A stretch of DNA of 64,000 nt from Chromatiales bacterium (GTDB lineage Bacteria; Pseudomonadota; Gammaproteobacteria; UBA6429). The stretch lies in NCBI GenBank assembly GCA_027076405.1, contig JALTJN010000470.1, positions 49,096-113,095 on the forward strand, read 5' to 3'. The stretch's first letter is position 1; each line of letters starts with the position of its first letter. A model generated the notes under the pieces. The model was not told the origin of the DNA, ran no database searches, and was given only the letters and a program-made list of their open reading frames with translations. Shown piece by piece: positions 46,547 to 55,520 of this stretch. The position numbers and the translations under genes are program-made.

Positions 46547-47611
46547 ATGAGTATGAAGTATAAAACCGATGACTTACGTATTACGGCAATGAATGAAGTC
46601 ATTTCGCCTGAACAATTACATAAAGATTGCAAAATTTCAGAGTCGGCCAGTAAGTTAATTTTTGATACGCGCACTGCCATCCATGATATTTTGAATGGAA
46701 AAGATGATCGTCTGTTAGTCATCATTGGCCCTTGTTCCATTCATGATCCTGATGCTGCTCGCGAGTATGCTTCGCGCCTGAAAGAATTACGCCATGAGTT
46801 AGCCGATGATTTATTAATTGTCATGCGTGTCTATTTTGAAAAACCACGTACCACCGTCGGCTGGAAAGGTTTGATTAATGATCCAAATCTTGATGAAAGT
46901 TATGAAATCAATAAAGGTCTGCACCTTGCGCGTTGTTTGTTAACAGATTTGAATGATATGGAAGTTCCGGCAGCGACAGAATTTCTTGATCTTATTACAC
47001 CTCAATATATTGCAGATCTGATTAGTTGGGGTGCGATTGGCGCAAGGACGACTGAAAGTCAGGTGCATCGTGAATTAGCTTCCGGATTATCGTCACCGGT
47101 TGGCTTTAAAAATGGCACCGATGGTGGTTTACAAGTTGCGATTGATGCTATTGGTGCAGCAAGTCGTCCGCATAATTTTCTTTCGCTCACCAAAGAAGGT
47201 TATTCTGCTATTTTTGCTACAACCGGTAACGATGATTGTCATATTATTTTACGGGGCGGCAAGAAGCCAAACTATGAAGCAGCAGATGTAGAAAAGGCGG
47301 TGGCAGAGCTTGAAGCAGCGGGTGTACAACAGCGCTTAATGATTGATTGCAGTCATGCCAACAGTCAGAAAGATCATCAACGGCAAATTGATGTGGCAGA
47401 GGTTGTTGCCAGACAAATTTCGCAGGGTAACGAAAACATTATGGGTGTGATGATTGAAAGTCATCTTGTTGCCGGCCGACAAAATGTTGAAGAAGGTAAA
47501 GATCTGGTTTATGGGCAGAGTGTTACTGATGCCTGTATTAACTGGGATGACAGTGTTGAGCTGTTAAAAAATCTTGCCAATGCGGTTAAGCAACGTCGCG
47601 CTAAAAAATAG
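46547..47611 (+). CDS. 3-deoxy-7-phosphoheptulonate synthase (DAHP synthase)
   Basis: A 354-residue class I (AroAI-alpha) DAHP synthase, which condenses PEP and erythrose-4-phosphate in the first step of the shikimate pathway. Visible are VIIGPCSIHD (about 63-72), MRVYFEKPRTTVGWKG, GARTTESQVHRELASGLSSP and IDCSHANSQKDHQRQ. The length matches AroF/G/H. Which feedback type (Phe, Tyr or Trp) is not clear. It starts 7 bases after the preceding gene. Confidence 0.97.
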   Translation: MSMKYKTDDLRITAMNEVISPEQLHKDCKISESASKLIFDTRTAIHDILNGKDDRLLVIIGPCSIHDPDAAREYASRLKELRHELADDLLIVMRVYFEKPRTTVGWKGLINDPNLDESYEINKGLHLARCLLTDLNDMEVPAATEFLDLITPQYIADLISWGAIGARTTESQVHRELASGLSSPVGFKNGTDGGLQVAIDAIGAASRPHNFLSLTKEGYSAIFATTGNDDCHIILRGGKKPNYEAADVEKAVAELEAAGVQQRLMIDCSHANSQKDHQRQIDVAEVVARQISQGNENIMGVMIESHLVAGRQNVEEGKDLVYGQSVTDACINWDDSVELLKNLANAVKQRRAKK

Positions 47612-47629
47612 CTGTTGATTTAAATTATT

Positions 47630-47833
47630 ATGGAAAAAGACATTATTGATCTGCAAAGTAAACTTGCCTTTCAGGATGAAACGATCAATGAATTAAATGT
47701 TGTGATAACGAATCAACAAAATCAGTTAGATCAACTTCGTGAAGAAATAAGACTTTTAAATTTACGTATCGCCAGTGTTGCTCAGGCAAGTACTGCAAGT
47801 GAAGAAAAAGAACCACCCCCGCCGCACTATTAA
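47630..47833 (+). CDS. slyX: SlyX protein
   Basis: A 67-residue coiled-coil protein: DIIDLQSKLAFQDETINELN with heptad pattern to about 50, then the family ending EEKEPPPPHY. The PPPPHY end is highly characteristic of SlyX. Function is not known. It lies 18 bases after the DAHP synthase gene. Confidence 0.97.
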   Translation: MEKDIIDLQSKLAFQDETINELNVVITNQQNQLDQLREEIRLLNLRIASVAQASTASEEKEPPPPHY

Positions 47834-47840
47834 AATCCTG

Positions 47841-48308
47841 CTATATTATTTTTAAAGCGCAACAGCGTTTATACTTTTTTCCACTTTGACATGGGCACAG
47901 CATATTTTTTGTGAGCTGAACAGTGTTCACATCCTCACCGTCAAGATAAAACCAGTGGCCTTCTTTTATAAAACGACTATTTTCCGTTAATGCATAAACT
48001 TTTTCTTTGTTTAACGTGTCTTGAGTGAAGTAGGCAACAAAGTGAACATGAGTATCCGTGCTGGAAATAATACGTAACCCTTTCCATTGAGTTGTATCTT
48101 CAGATAAATTCAGTGATTTTGGTCGTGTGGATGCATGCCAGCTTTTTAAAATGTAATCGCCTTTTTTTAATATGTAGGCACTGTAGCGTGAACGCATTAA
48201 TTGTTCAGGATTCTCTGGGAATTGCTCACCGTTAATAAAAGGCAAGCAGCATTGTTGCAAGATTTTATCAGAGCCACAAAAACACGCTTGCTCAAAATTT
48301 GAAAGCAT
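47841..48308 (-). CDS. YchJ-family SEC-C motif protein
   Basis: A 155-residue protein with an N-terminal cysteine motif CFCGSDKILQQCCLPF (10-25), a conserved central segment MRSRYSAYILKKGDYILKSWH and a C-terminal SEC-C motif CPCQSGKKYKRCC (about 139-151). The two cysteine clusters are likely zinc sites. YchJ is widespread in gammaproteobacteria with no fixed role. It lies 7 bases downstream of the TRAP permease stop. Confidence 0.93.
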   Translation of the reverse strand: MLSNFEQACFCGSDKILQQCCLPFINGEQFPENPEQLMRSRYSAYILKKGDYILKSWHASTRPKSLNLSEDTTQWKGLRIISSTDTHVHFVAYFTQDTLNKEKVYALTENSRFIKEGHWFYLDGEDVNTVQLTKNMLCPCQSGKKYKRCCALKII

Positions 48309-48315
48309 TGTGTTA

Positions 48316-49599
48316 TTAACGAATGAGCGTGAGTGAAAGAGCTGGCCAATAGGTAATAATTAAAACAGCGGCCAGTAATACAAGGAAGAAAGGAACGGTA
48401 GCTTTATAAATGTCAGTAATCGGTCGGTTAAAACGATAACTTGCGATAAATAAATTCATACCCACCGGCGGTGTGAAATAACCAAGCTGCATATTTGCTA
48501 AAAAGATAACGCCAAGATGAACCGGATCAATGCCGTAACCAATAGCCAGTGGAACGATAAGTGGAACCATAATGACCAGTGCAGAAAATATATCAAGAAT
48601 CGCACCAAGCAGAAGCAAGAAAATATTCAGAAAAAGTAAAAATGTTAGCGGGCTATTGATATGTTGTTTAACCCATGCAAATAACTGAGCGGGTATTTCA
48701 GCATCAATTAAATAATTTGTTAATGCAAGCGAGACTCCTAAAATCAATAGTATGCCACCAACAACCAGCATGGATTCTTTTGCAATTTCGGGTAATTCTT
48801 TTAACTTGATCTCTTTATAAATAAATATTTGCATAATCAGAATATATAAAGCAGTAATGGCAGCTGCTTCTGATACCGCAAATATTCCGCCATAAATACC
48901 ACCAAGCACAAGGAAGGGTAAAGGAATTTCCCAGCTGGCATTTTTTAAAGCATCCCATGCTTCTTGTTTATCAAAAGGAAGTTTATCTGCAACAATATTA
49001 CGATTTGTCCATGCCGCCCATAAAATAATAAAGAAAATCATTAACAGGCTAGGGTATAAGCCGGCAAGAAAGAGTTCAGTAATGGTGACCGATTGCTCAA
49101 GATCCATTTGCTGCACAATAACAGCGTAAATAATTAAAGGTAAAGAAGGGGGTAGTAATAAACCCAGGCTGCCTGATGTTGTTACCAGCCCAAGACTAAA
49201 ACGTTTACTGTAACCATCACGCTTTAAAGCCGGATAAAGTAATGCTCCAAGCGCCACAATGGTAATGCCTGTTGCTCCGGTAAAGGCTGTAAATAATGCA
49301 CAAGCAAATAAGCTGACAATAACAAGTTCACCCGGCATCCAGCCCAGAAATGCACGAGACAAACGAACCAGTCGTTGTGAAGTATTACCGTGACTTAACA
49401 AGTAACCGGCTAAAGTAAATAAGGGTAAAGCAAGCAGTAAAGGCGTATTGGTTAATCGATAAATTTCTATTGTAATAACAGAAAGGTCAATACCGGAAGA
49501 ATAAAAACCAACCAGAGCCAATGATAAAATAACAGCAAACAAAGGCATGCCAAACAAGGCAAGCACAAGGATAATACCCACTAATAAACCGAAGCTCAT
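48316..49599 (-). CDS. TRAP transporter large permease (DctM type)
   Basis: A 427-residue membrane protein with about 12 helices and family segments LLALPLFTLAGYLLSHG, FTGATGITIVALGALLYPAL, GLLLPPSLPLIIYAVI and LANMQLGYFTPPVGMNLF. DctM is the sodium-dependent translocating subunit. It adjoins the DctQ gene with no gap. Together with DctQ and DctP homologues it forms a complete importer for a carboxylate-like substrate. Confidence 0.95.
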   Translation of the reverse strand: MSFGLLVGIILVLALFGMPLFAVILSLALVGFYSSGIDLSVITIEIYRLTNTPLLLALPLFTLAGYLLSHGNTSQRLVRLSRAFLGWMPGELVIVSLFACALFTAFTGATGITIVALGALLYPALKRDGYSKRFSLGLVTTSGSLGLLLPPSLPLIIYAVIVQQMDLEQSVTITELFLAGLYPSLLMIFFIILWAAWTNRNIVADKLPFDKQEAWDALKNASWEIPLPFLVLGGIYGGIFAVSEAAAITALYILIMQIFIYKEIKLKELPEIAKESMLVVGGILLILGVSLALTNYLIDAEIPAQLFAWVKQHINSPLTFLLFLNIFLLLLGAILDIFSALVIMVPLIVPLAIGYGIDPVHLGVIFLANMQLGYFTPPVGMNLFIASYRFNRPITDIYKATVPFFLVLLAAVLIITYWPALSLTLIR

Positions 49600-50121
49600 T
49601 TAAGTAAACTCACTTGGAGGGTTAATATCGCTGGGTTCGGGATTTAATAAATAACTTGGCATAAAGGCATAAACAAAATAACGTAATGCCATAATAGAAA
49701 AGGCAACAGGAATAATTGTTTCACATAACCAAACGGGCACGTTGGCAAAGGCCATTTGTCCGTCTTCGTATTCATATTGAATAAAATCAATGCTGTAAAA
49801 AACAACAACGCCACAAACACCAGCAGTTAACAGTTCGGTAACGCGCCAGATATTGTTTCTTATATTGACAGGAAGATAATGTGATAAAACATCGATACGA
49901 ATATGTTTTTTATTACGACTGGCAAACATGGCGCCAATCATTCCAATCCATAAAACCATAATACGTAAAGCAGAGTCAGCCCAGAAAATACCGGAATCAA
50001 AAAAATTACGTAATAAAATTTGTGAACTGGCCAGTAAAATAGCTGAAAATAGAAAAAATAATAAAAGAAAAGTTTCTGTCGCTAATAGTATATTGTAAAT
50101 ACGTAAAATAAATTTTGTCAC
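49600..50121 (-). CDS. TRAP transporter small permease (DctQ type)
   Basis: A 173-residue protein with four hydrophobic helices. Family features are ILLRNFFDSGIFWADSALRIMVLWIG and SRNKKHIRIDVL. It abuts the DctM gene exactly and is 12 bases downstream of DctP. It pairs with DctM in the membrane. Confidence 0.93.
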   Translation of the reverse strand: MTKFILRIYNILLATETFLLLFFLFSAILLASSQILLRNFFDSGIFWADSALRIMVLWIGMIGAMFASRNKKHIRIDVLSHYLPVNIRNNIWRVTELLTAGVCGVVVFYSIDFIQYEYEDGQMAFANVPVWLCETIIPVAFSIMALRYFVYAFMPSYLLNPEPSDINPPSEFT

Positions 50122-50133
50122 GTCATTGTATCT

Positions 50134-51141
50134 TTATTTTTTTGCCGACTGTTCTTTGCGGAAATCGGCAATGTATTTTTGAATTAACTGATACATTTCT
50201 TTGCTGTTATAACCTTTTTCAATCAGTTTTTTATTTCCTGAAACAGCCAGTTGTTTCCACTCGTTGAGTTGTGCGGCTGTTGGTTTTACAAACTGAATAT
50301 TTTGATTTTTTAATGCAGCTAATGCAGCAGTATTGTCTTTTTGATTTTGCAGATCGATGTCTTTAAATGCGTGAGACATAATTTTATGTACAGTAGCGCG
50401 ATCGGCTTTGCTTAATTTTTTCATTGCCTTTTTACTAATAACCAGTGTGCCCCAGCTATAAAGTAGCGGCATCTCGGTTAAATATTTAACCTGGGTGTGC
50501 CATTGTAAAGCGATAGCAGCAATAGGAGATGAGGCGATAGTATTAATCAGATGTGTTTGTAAGCCGGCCAAAACATCACCAAAGGGTAGCGGGATGGGTT
50601 TGAGTGAAAAAAATCTTACTGTGTTACGGGCGGATGCATTATCAGGAACCCAGAATTTTTGATTCTGTAACTCGGAAATAGTGTAAATGGGTGTGTTAGA
50701 TAAAAGATAAACAAAGCCGGATTCAGCAATACCAAATGAAATCAGTCCTTTTTTCTCCAGACCTTTAAGAATTAAAGGGTCCAGATGTTTACGTACATAA
50801 AGCACTTCAGCCTGTGAATTAAAAAGGAAAGGCATGCCTAGAATACTGGTGTCTTTAAAGTAACGGGTTAAAGCACCACTAGTGATTGCAGCACCTTGTA
50901 GCTGGTTAATACGCATTTTGCGCAAAATAGCATTTTCATCACCCATTACCCCGCCCGGATAAAATTTGATCTTGACGCGTTGCCCGGTTTTTTTATGAAT
51001 CTCTTTTGCCGCAAGACGCATTTTTTTCATTAATGCCGTGCCATCAGGTGACATGGTGGCAATTTTAATGGTGGTGGCTTGTGTGGTTGCGCTAAATAAG
51101 AACAGGCTTAGAAAAATTAAGCGAATAAATGTATGTTTCAT
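50134..51141 (-). CDS. TRAP transporter substrate-binding protein (DctP type)
   Basis: A 335-residue periplasmic binding protein with signal peptide (1-22). Family features are TIKIATMSPDGTALMKKMR, VKIKFYPGGVMGDENAILRKMR, GMPFLFNSQAEVLYVR and LQTHLINTIASSPIAAIALQW. It captures the substrate for the DctQM pair. Ligand is not evident; the usual carboxylate-binding Arg is plausible within the KIRINQLQ-like region but not assigned. A 141-base gap separates it from the upstream TatT gene. Confidence 0.93.
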   Translation of the reverse strand: MKHTFIRLIFLSLFLFSATTQATTIKIATMSPDGTALMKKMRLAAKEIHKKTGQRVKIKFYPGGVMGDENAILRKMRINQLQGAAITSGALTRYFKDTSILGMPFLFNSQAEVLYVRKHLDPLILKGLEKKGLISFGIAESGFVYLLSNTPIYTISELQNQKFWVPDNASARNTVRFFSLKPIPLPFGDVLAGLQTHLINTIASSPIAAIALQWHTQVKYLTEMPLLYSWGTLVISKKAMKKLSKADRATVHKIMSHAFKDIDLQNQKDNTAALAALKNQNIQFVKPTAAQLNEWKQLAVSGNKKLIEKGYNSKEMYQLIQKYIADFRKEQSAKK

Positions 51142-51282
51142 AGTTTCTCCAGTTGCTTAATTATAGCAATGGCATGAATTTGTTGCACTAATTTGCAGAC
51201 AGCAAATTTTGTGACATCTAAGTAAGAGTTAACAAGATTAAATTGTAATAAGGCTAGCGGCATTTTAAAAATAATACTGAAT

Positions 51283-52140
51283 TTAAAAGTATTCTTTACC
51301 GCTTTCGAGCAAGATTTTTGCCTGTTGCTGAGCCAGCATGTTGGTTAGGGTGAAACCGGCTAGACGAGGCTCTGCTTTTAAAACCTCATTTAACAGTTTG
51401 TCGTGCAGTTCCTGATCAAAAACCAGCCGTGCGTACTTTTCCGCATAAATGACTTTTGCCATTAAATTTTTACCCTGAGAAAATTGAATCGCTTTTTCAA
51501 AGTGACGTTGTCCAATTTTTGGTTTACCGCCTAATGCAGGCGGTACCAGGGTATTTAACACACCCATATAGAGCTGAGCCTGACCTGACTGATACTTCTC
51601 ATCGAGTGCCAATACCCGCGTCATAATTTTGTTAATACGGGGTAAATCAGCAGCGGCATTCCAGTCATCACTGCGGTTTTGAATCCAGCCCGCCCAGCTA
51701 GTGCCAAGGGTGAATAATAAGTCGAGCTGGTCTTTGTCAAACTGATTAATTGCCTGTTCAAAGTCTGAATATTTCATCTTTTTGAGATTGCAGTTCTCCA
51801 CTACGGTGATGCAATAGGCGCGAAAGGAAAAGTTTAAGGCTTTTTGCGTTAGGCGTTTTGCGCGAGGCTTATCTTTAACAAAAACGCCGGCATAAGCGCT
51901 ATTGAGTTTGGCTGCTGCAAGTAACATTTTTGCATCATCAGGGTCGCCTTCGATAAAACTGTCCAGCATTAGCAGGTAAGCAGGTGCGCCTGCTTTTACG
52001 GTTTCCAAATCATCATTATTGCTGATTGATTTTGCTAAATTTGCAGCCATTTTATTGGTGGCAGAAGAGATAATAGACGAGCAAGAGCTTAGACTCAGTC
52101 CAATTAAGATAATGAAAATTAATCGATGAAATATATACAT
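51283..52140 (-). CDS. TRAP-associated TatT-type lipoprotein
   Basis: A 285-residue protein with a lipoprotein signal (lipobox LSSC, Cys20) and a helical TPR-like body: LDSFIEGDPDDAKMLLAAAKLNSAYAGVF, LYMGVLNTLVPPALGGKPKIG and FEKAIQFSQGKNLMAKVIYAEKYARLVFD. This matches the TatT component of TRAP-associated systems, which binds the substrate-binding protein in the periplasm. It is upstream of and in the same direction as dctP-Q-M. Confidence 0.9.
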   Translation of the reverse strand: MYIFHRLIFIILIGLSLSSCSSIISSATNKMAANLAKSISNNDDLETVKAGAPAYLLMLDSFIEGDPDDAKMLLAAAKLNSAYAGVFVKDKPRAKRLTQKALNFSFRAYCITVVENCNLKKMKYSDFEQAINQFDKDQLDLLFTLGTSWAGWIQNRSDDWNAAADLPRINKIMTRVLALDEKYQSGQAQLYMGVLNTLVPPALGGKPKIGQRHFEKAIQFSQGKNLMAKVIYAEKYARLVFDQELHDKLLNEVLKAEPRLAGFTLTNMLAQQQAKILLESGKEYF

Positions 52141-52387
52141 TTGGTTTTAGTCAGGTTTATCGAGTATTGGATGGATAATGGTCGTAAAATATACCAGAAA
52201 TACCATAAATATGAATTAGTAAGCGTAAATCGTTAAAGAGTATTGCCAAGCAGTTCAAAATTTGGCATAACAATAACCGTAACCTTAATAAATATAACAT
52301 GTTACAAACAACAATTAAGGGCTCGTTAATAGAGAGTTCCAGTGTTTTGTTATTTGCTTTGCAAAAAACCAGGGATTAGAAAAATAT

Positions 52388-53083
52388 ATGCAAATCGCCA
52401 TCGTAGATGACGATCCTGATATTGCCGCATTAATGATGTTATGGCTCGAAGAAGAGAACCATGAATGCACACATTACTCCAGCGGTCAGGATTTTATTAA
52501 AGCTATCAGAGGGAAAAACTTTGATATTGTTTTGCTTGACTGGATCATGCCGGAATTTGATGGAGAGCAAACATTAAACTGGATTAAAAGTCATGAGGAC
52601 ATTGATGTTCCTGTAATTTTTGTTACCCAAAAAGCCACTGAAGATGATATTGCGAAAATACTCACTTTAGGGGCAGATGATTACATTACAAAGCCGGTCA
52701 GGCATAAAGAAATGGTGGCACGTATTAACGCTGTTGCCCGCCGCACCAACCCGCAAATTGATGATGAAGTAATAGAACTGTCTCCCTATCGTATTGATTC
52801 TACCGCCAGAGATGTTCAGATTGATGGTGAAAAAATAAAACTGACCGAAAAAGAATTTAAACTGGTTCAGTTTTTATTTAAAAATGTCGGGCGTTTGTTA
52901 TCGCGCGATCATATTTTATCTGCGGTATGGGGTTATGATTTAGGACTGAATACCCGAACAGTTGATACTCACATGAGTCGCATTCGCAAGAAGCTGGATA
53001 TTGTTCCGGAAAAAGGCTGGCGTTTGAGTTCGATATATCATCAGGGCTATCGTTTAGAGCATCTTGTTCATACTCCCGAGTAG
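52388..53083 (+). CDS. OmpR/PhoB-type response regulator
   Basis: A 231-residue regulator with an N-terminal receiver (Asp51 in LLDWIMPEFDG, Lys in ITKPVR) and a C-terminal winged helix (about 130-228, with LTEKEFKLVQFLFKNVGRLLSRDHIL and VDTHMSRIRKKL). It would activate or repress transcription when phosphorylated. No histidine kinase gene is next to it. Its stop is 3 bases from the stop of the convergent CheZ-like gene. A kinase elsewhere must act on it. Confidence 0.95.
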   Translation: MQIAIVDDDPDIAALMMLWLEEENHECTHYSSGQDFIKAIRGKNFDIVLLDWIMPEFDGEQTLNWIKSHEDIDVPVIFVTQKATEDDIAKILTLGADDYITKPVRHKEMVARINAVARRTNPQIDDEVIELSPYRIDSTARDVQIDGEKIKLTEKEFKLVQFLFKNVGRLLSRDHILSAVWGYDLGLNTRTVDTHMSRIRKKLDIVPEKGWRLSSIYHQGYRLEHLVHTPE

Positions 53084-53086
53084 TCG

Positions 53087-53608
53087 CTAAAAAAATTCAA
53101 TGTCGTCTTCGGTTGTTTTTTTAAGCGCTACTTTTAGTGCTTCTTCTATCGGCATGCCGCTTAATACCGCATCAAACATTTCCTGATCTGCATCGAGCGT
53201 ATATTTAGAGCGGATCATATTTTGTAAGTTAATCCACTCATCCTTGTTGTTCGTTTTGTCTTTATCTTCCAGTACACCATTTAAAGAACCTAATGTTTTT
53301 GAAACCAGAGCCATACGCTGACTCAGTTTGTCATAAAATTGAAAGGCAACAATAGAATCATTTACCCGCTGGCTAATGTTTTGACAATTTTCTTTGATGT
53401 TATCTTTGATTGCAGAGTTATCGAGTTCATCAATAGCCTGTGTTATTTCGTTGGCAGAGTTCACTGTTTCGACAAAAGACTGACTTAATGAGGTAAATGA
53501 GTCGTCACCCTCAAGCATGGCGTGTTCTATTCGTGCGACCGCCACGTTGATCATTAAAATTGTTTCTCTAATTTGAGACCAGTTTTGTTTGTTATTATCG
53601 TCAGTCAT
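53087..53608 (-). CDS. CheZ-like putative response-regulator phosphatase
   Basis: A 173-residue all-helical protein. The central helix contains VAFQFYDKLSQRM, with Asp93 and Gln97 in the D-x3-Q spacing used by CheZ to attack aspartyl phosphate. The C-terminal tail EDDIEFF is acidic and hydrophobic, comparable to the CheY-binding tail of CheZ. Total length is near CheZ (214). The gene converges on the OmpR-type regulator. The role as a phosphatase for that or another receiver is inference from these features; no chemotaxis genes are in the window. Confidence 0.55.
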   Translation of the reverse strand: MTDDNNKQNWSQIRETILMINVAVARIEHAMLEGDDSFTSLSQSFVETVNSANEITQAIDELDNSAIKDNIKENCQNISQRVNDSIVAFQFYDKLSQRMALVSKTLGSLNGVLEDKDKTNNKDEWINLQNMIRSKYTLDADQEMFDAVLSGMPIEEALKVALKKTTEDDIEFF

Positions 53609-53790
53609 AATTTTTCTTGATTTTGAAAATATACGCTTAATATAACGGCATTCTAAAAAATAACATGAGTGATATATAAAATTATATTTTGAATATTTGT
53701 GAGTGTAATAAAAGCATCAAGGAAGTGTCACTAACCCGTCATTTAAATCATTTAGTTTTCACCTTAACGAGAAAAAAGAAGGTGGAATAT

Positions 53791-54564
53791 ATGTCATTAC
53801 AATCATCAAATAGTGCATTAAATAGTACAAAAGGTAAGAATACGAGTAAACGTTTTAGTGTACGACTGGCTGAAAATAGCCAGGAAATAGAGCAGTGCTT
53901 ACGTTTACGTTATCGTGTTTTTGCCGAGGAAATGGGTGCAAGACTTTCTTCAAATGATGAAGGCATCGATCAGGACCGCTTTGATGAGTTCTGCCAGCAC
54001 CTCATGGTGTTTGATCACGACACCGGTAAGGTGATAGCCACGACCCGTTTACTGGTGAGTGAAGATGCAGAAAAATCCGGTTATTTTTATTCTGAAACAG
54101 AGTTTGATCTTGAATTAGTGTTGCGTCAACCGGGGCGATTTTTAGAAGTTGGAAGAACCTGTATAGACAGTAATAGTCGCAAAGGTGCGGTACTGGCTAT
54201 TTTATGGCAAGGCATTGCAGAGGTGGTGGTAAAACGAAAAGTTGATTACCTCATTGGCTGTGCCAGTATTTCACTTTCTCACGGTGATGCTTATATAAAC
54301 TCTGTTATGCATGTGTTGCGTAAAAAGCATTTTTCACCGAATGACCAGCGGGTTAGTCCGTTGGTTGCTTTACGTATGAACAAATTACTGGCTGATGAAG
54401 GAGTATCTATTCCTCCTTTGCTTAAAGGCTATTTACGTCAGGGTGCAATGATTTGCGGTGAGCCACATTGGGATGCAGAATTTAATGTTGCCGATGTTTT
54501 TGTTTTATTACCCTGTGCCAAAATGACACATCGTTATCAACGTCACTTCTTTCAACAAAGTTAA
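53791..54564 (+). CDS. olsB: OlsB-type ornithine N-acyltransferase (GNAT family)
   Basis: Start at ATG 53791 (MSLQSSNSALN) has the AAGGTGGA site upstream; a longer frame from TTG at 53689 is not supported. The 257-residue protein has the OlsB features RLRYRVFAEEMGA (about 34-46), FDEFCQHLMVFDHDTGKVIATTRLL and FLEVGRTCIDSNSRKGAVLAILWQGI. OlsB attaches a 3-hydroxy fatty acid to ornithine. It is 12 bases upstream of the PlsC-type acyltransferase (OlsA), the classical operon for ornithine lipid. Confidence 0.85.
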   Translation: MSLQSSNSALNSTKGKNTSKRFSVRLAENSQEIEQCLRLRYRVFAEEMGARLSSNDEGIDQDRFDEFCQHLMVFDHDTGKVIATTRLLVSEDAEKSGYFYSETEFDLELVLRQPGRFLEVGRTCIDSNSRKGAVLAILWQGIAEVVVKRKVDYLIGCASISLSHGDAYINSVMHVLRKKHFSPNDQRVSPLVALRMNKLLADEGVSIPPLLKGYLRQGAMICGEPHWDAEFNVADVFVLLPCAKMTHRYQRHFFQQS

Positions 54565-54576
54565 GAGTCGTCAAAA

Positions 54577-55407
54577 ATGAAAGTATTCTTGAATACCTAT
54601 AAATTTTTAAATGCCTCATTTCATTTAATCTGGCTGTGTTTGCACTTTATTTTAGGATTAACATTATTGTTTATCTACCGGCTGCGCTGGGGTAAACAAT
54701 GGTTTTATACCGAAGAAGGTGCGCAAGCAGTACAACGCTGGATGCGACAAGGATGCCGTATTCTGGGTTTGAAAATTCAGATTAATGGCCAGGCGATGTC
54801 AGGTGCGGCAATTTTAGTTGCTAATCATATTTCATGGTTAGATATTGTTGCTATTGCCGCAGCAACTCCGGTTACCTTTGTTTCAAAGATGGATTTACAG
54901 AGCTGGCCGGTAGTTGGTGTATTAGCAAAATTTTCAGGCACGGTTTTTATTAAACGTGGCAGTTTATTTTCAATGCACGAAACATTATCTGTGTTAATCG
55001 ATGTTTTAAGAGTGGGTCATAAAACCATATTTTTCCCTGAAGGCACCACCACAACCGGCGGCTCGGTTAAAAAATTTCACAGTGGTCTATTTGAAACGGC
55101 CTACCTGGCTAAATGTCCGGTTCAGCCAATTGCGATCAGTTATTTTAGAAATGGAAAAGCCGATCATGAAATTGCTCCTTATGTTGATGATGATCATTTT
55201 CTCAAACACTTATGGCGACTATTGCTACAAGGCCAGTTGCAGCTAAAGCTCGACTTTCTTGAAGAGATTCAACCCAGAAAACATCAACGGCGTGAATTAG
55301 CGCAGGCATGCTATACACGTATTAGCGAGGTTTTGGACACTTCCGCGATGATTGATGAGGATTATCCGGTTGATGTAACGGATGCAGGATATGTATTCAT
55401 CAATTGA
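54577..55407 (+). CDS. olsA: OlsA-type O-acyltransferase (PlsC family)
   Basis: A 276-residue membrane-associated PlsC acyltransferase with an N-terminal helix, the catalytic NHISWLD motif (H-x4-D, about 85-91), FIKRGSLF and FPEGTTTTGG (about 148-157). Next to OlsB, it is expected to add the second acyl chain to lyso-ornithine lipid. A bare 1-acyl-glycerol-3-phosphate acyltransferase is the alternative, since the families overlap in sequence. Confidence 0.8.
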   Translation: MKVFLNTYKFLNASFHLIWLCLHFILGLTLLFIYRLRWGKQWFYTEEGAQAVQRWMRQGCRILGLKIQINGQAMSGAAILVANHISWLDIVAIAAATPVTFVSKMDLQSWPVVGVLAKFSGTVFIKRGSLFSMHETLSVLIDVLRVGHKTIFFPEGTTTTGGSVKKFHSGLFETAYLAKCPVQPIAISYFRNGKADHEIAPYVDDDHFLKHLWRLLLQGQLQLKLDFLEEIQPRKHQRRELAQACYTRISEVLDTSAMIDEDYPVDVTDAGYVFIN

Positions 55408-55520
55408 TCACATATTTTGGTGAAAGATCGTTAAAATTTCGATTTTTAGCATATTTAGCTGGGTAATTAGGGCATTCGGCTATATAATGCGCACCTTTTG
55501 CATTTCCGGAGTAATCCCCA

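Noticed and set aside
53689..53790. Longer N terminus for OlsB
   Set aside because: Start would be TTG with no ribosome site and the added segment is not OlsB-like; ATG at 53791 has a good site.
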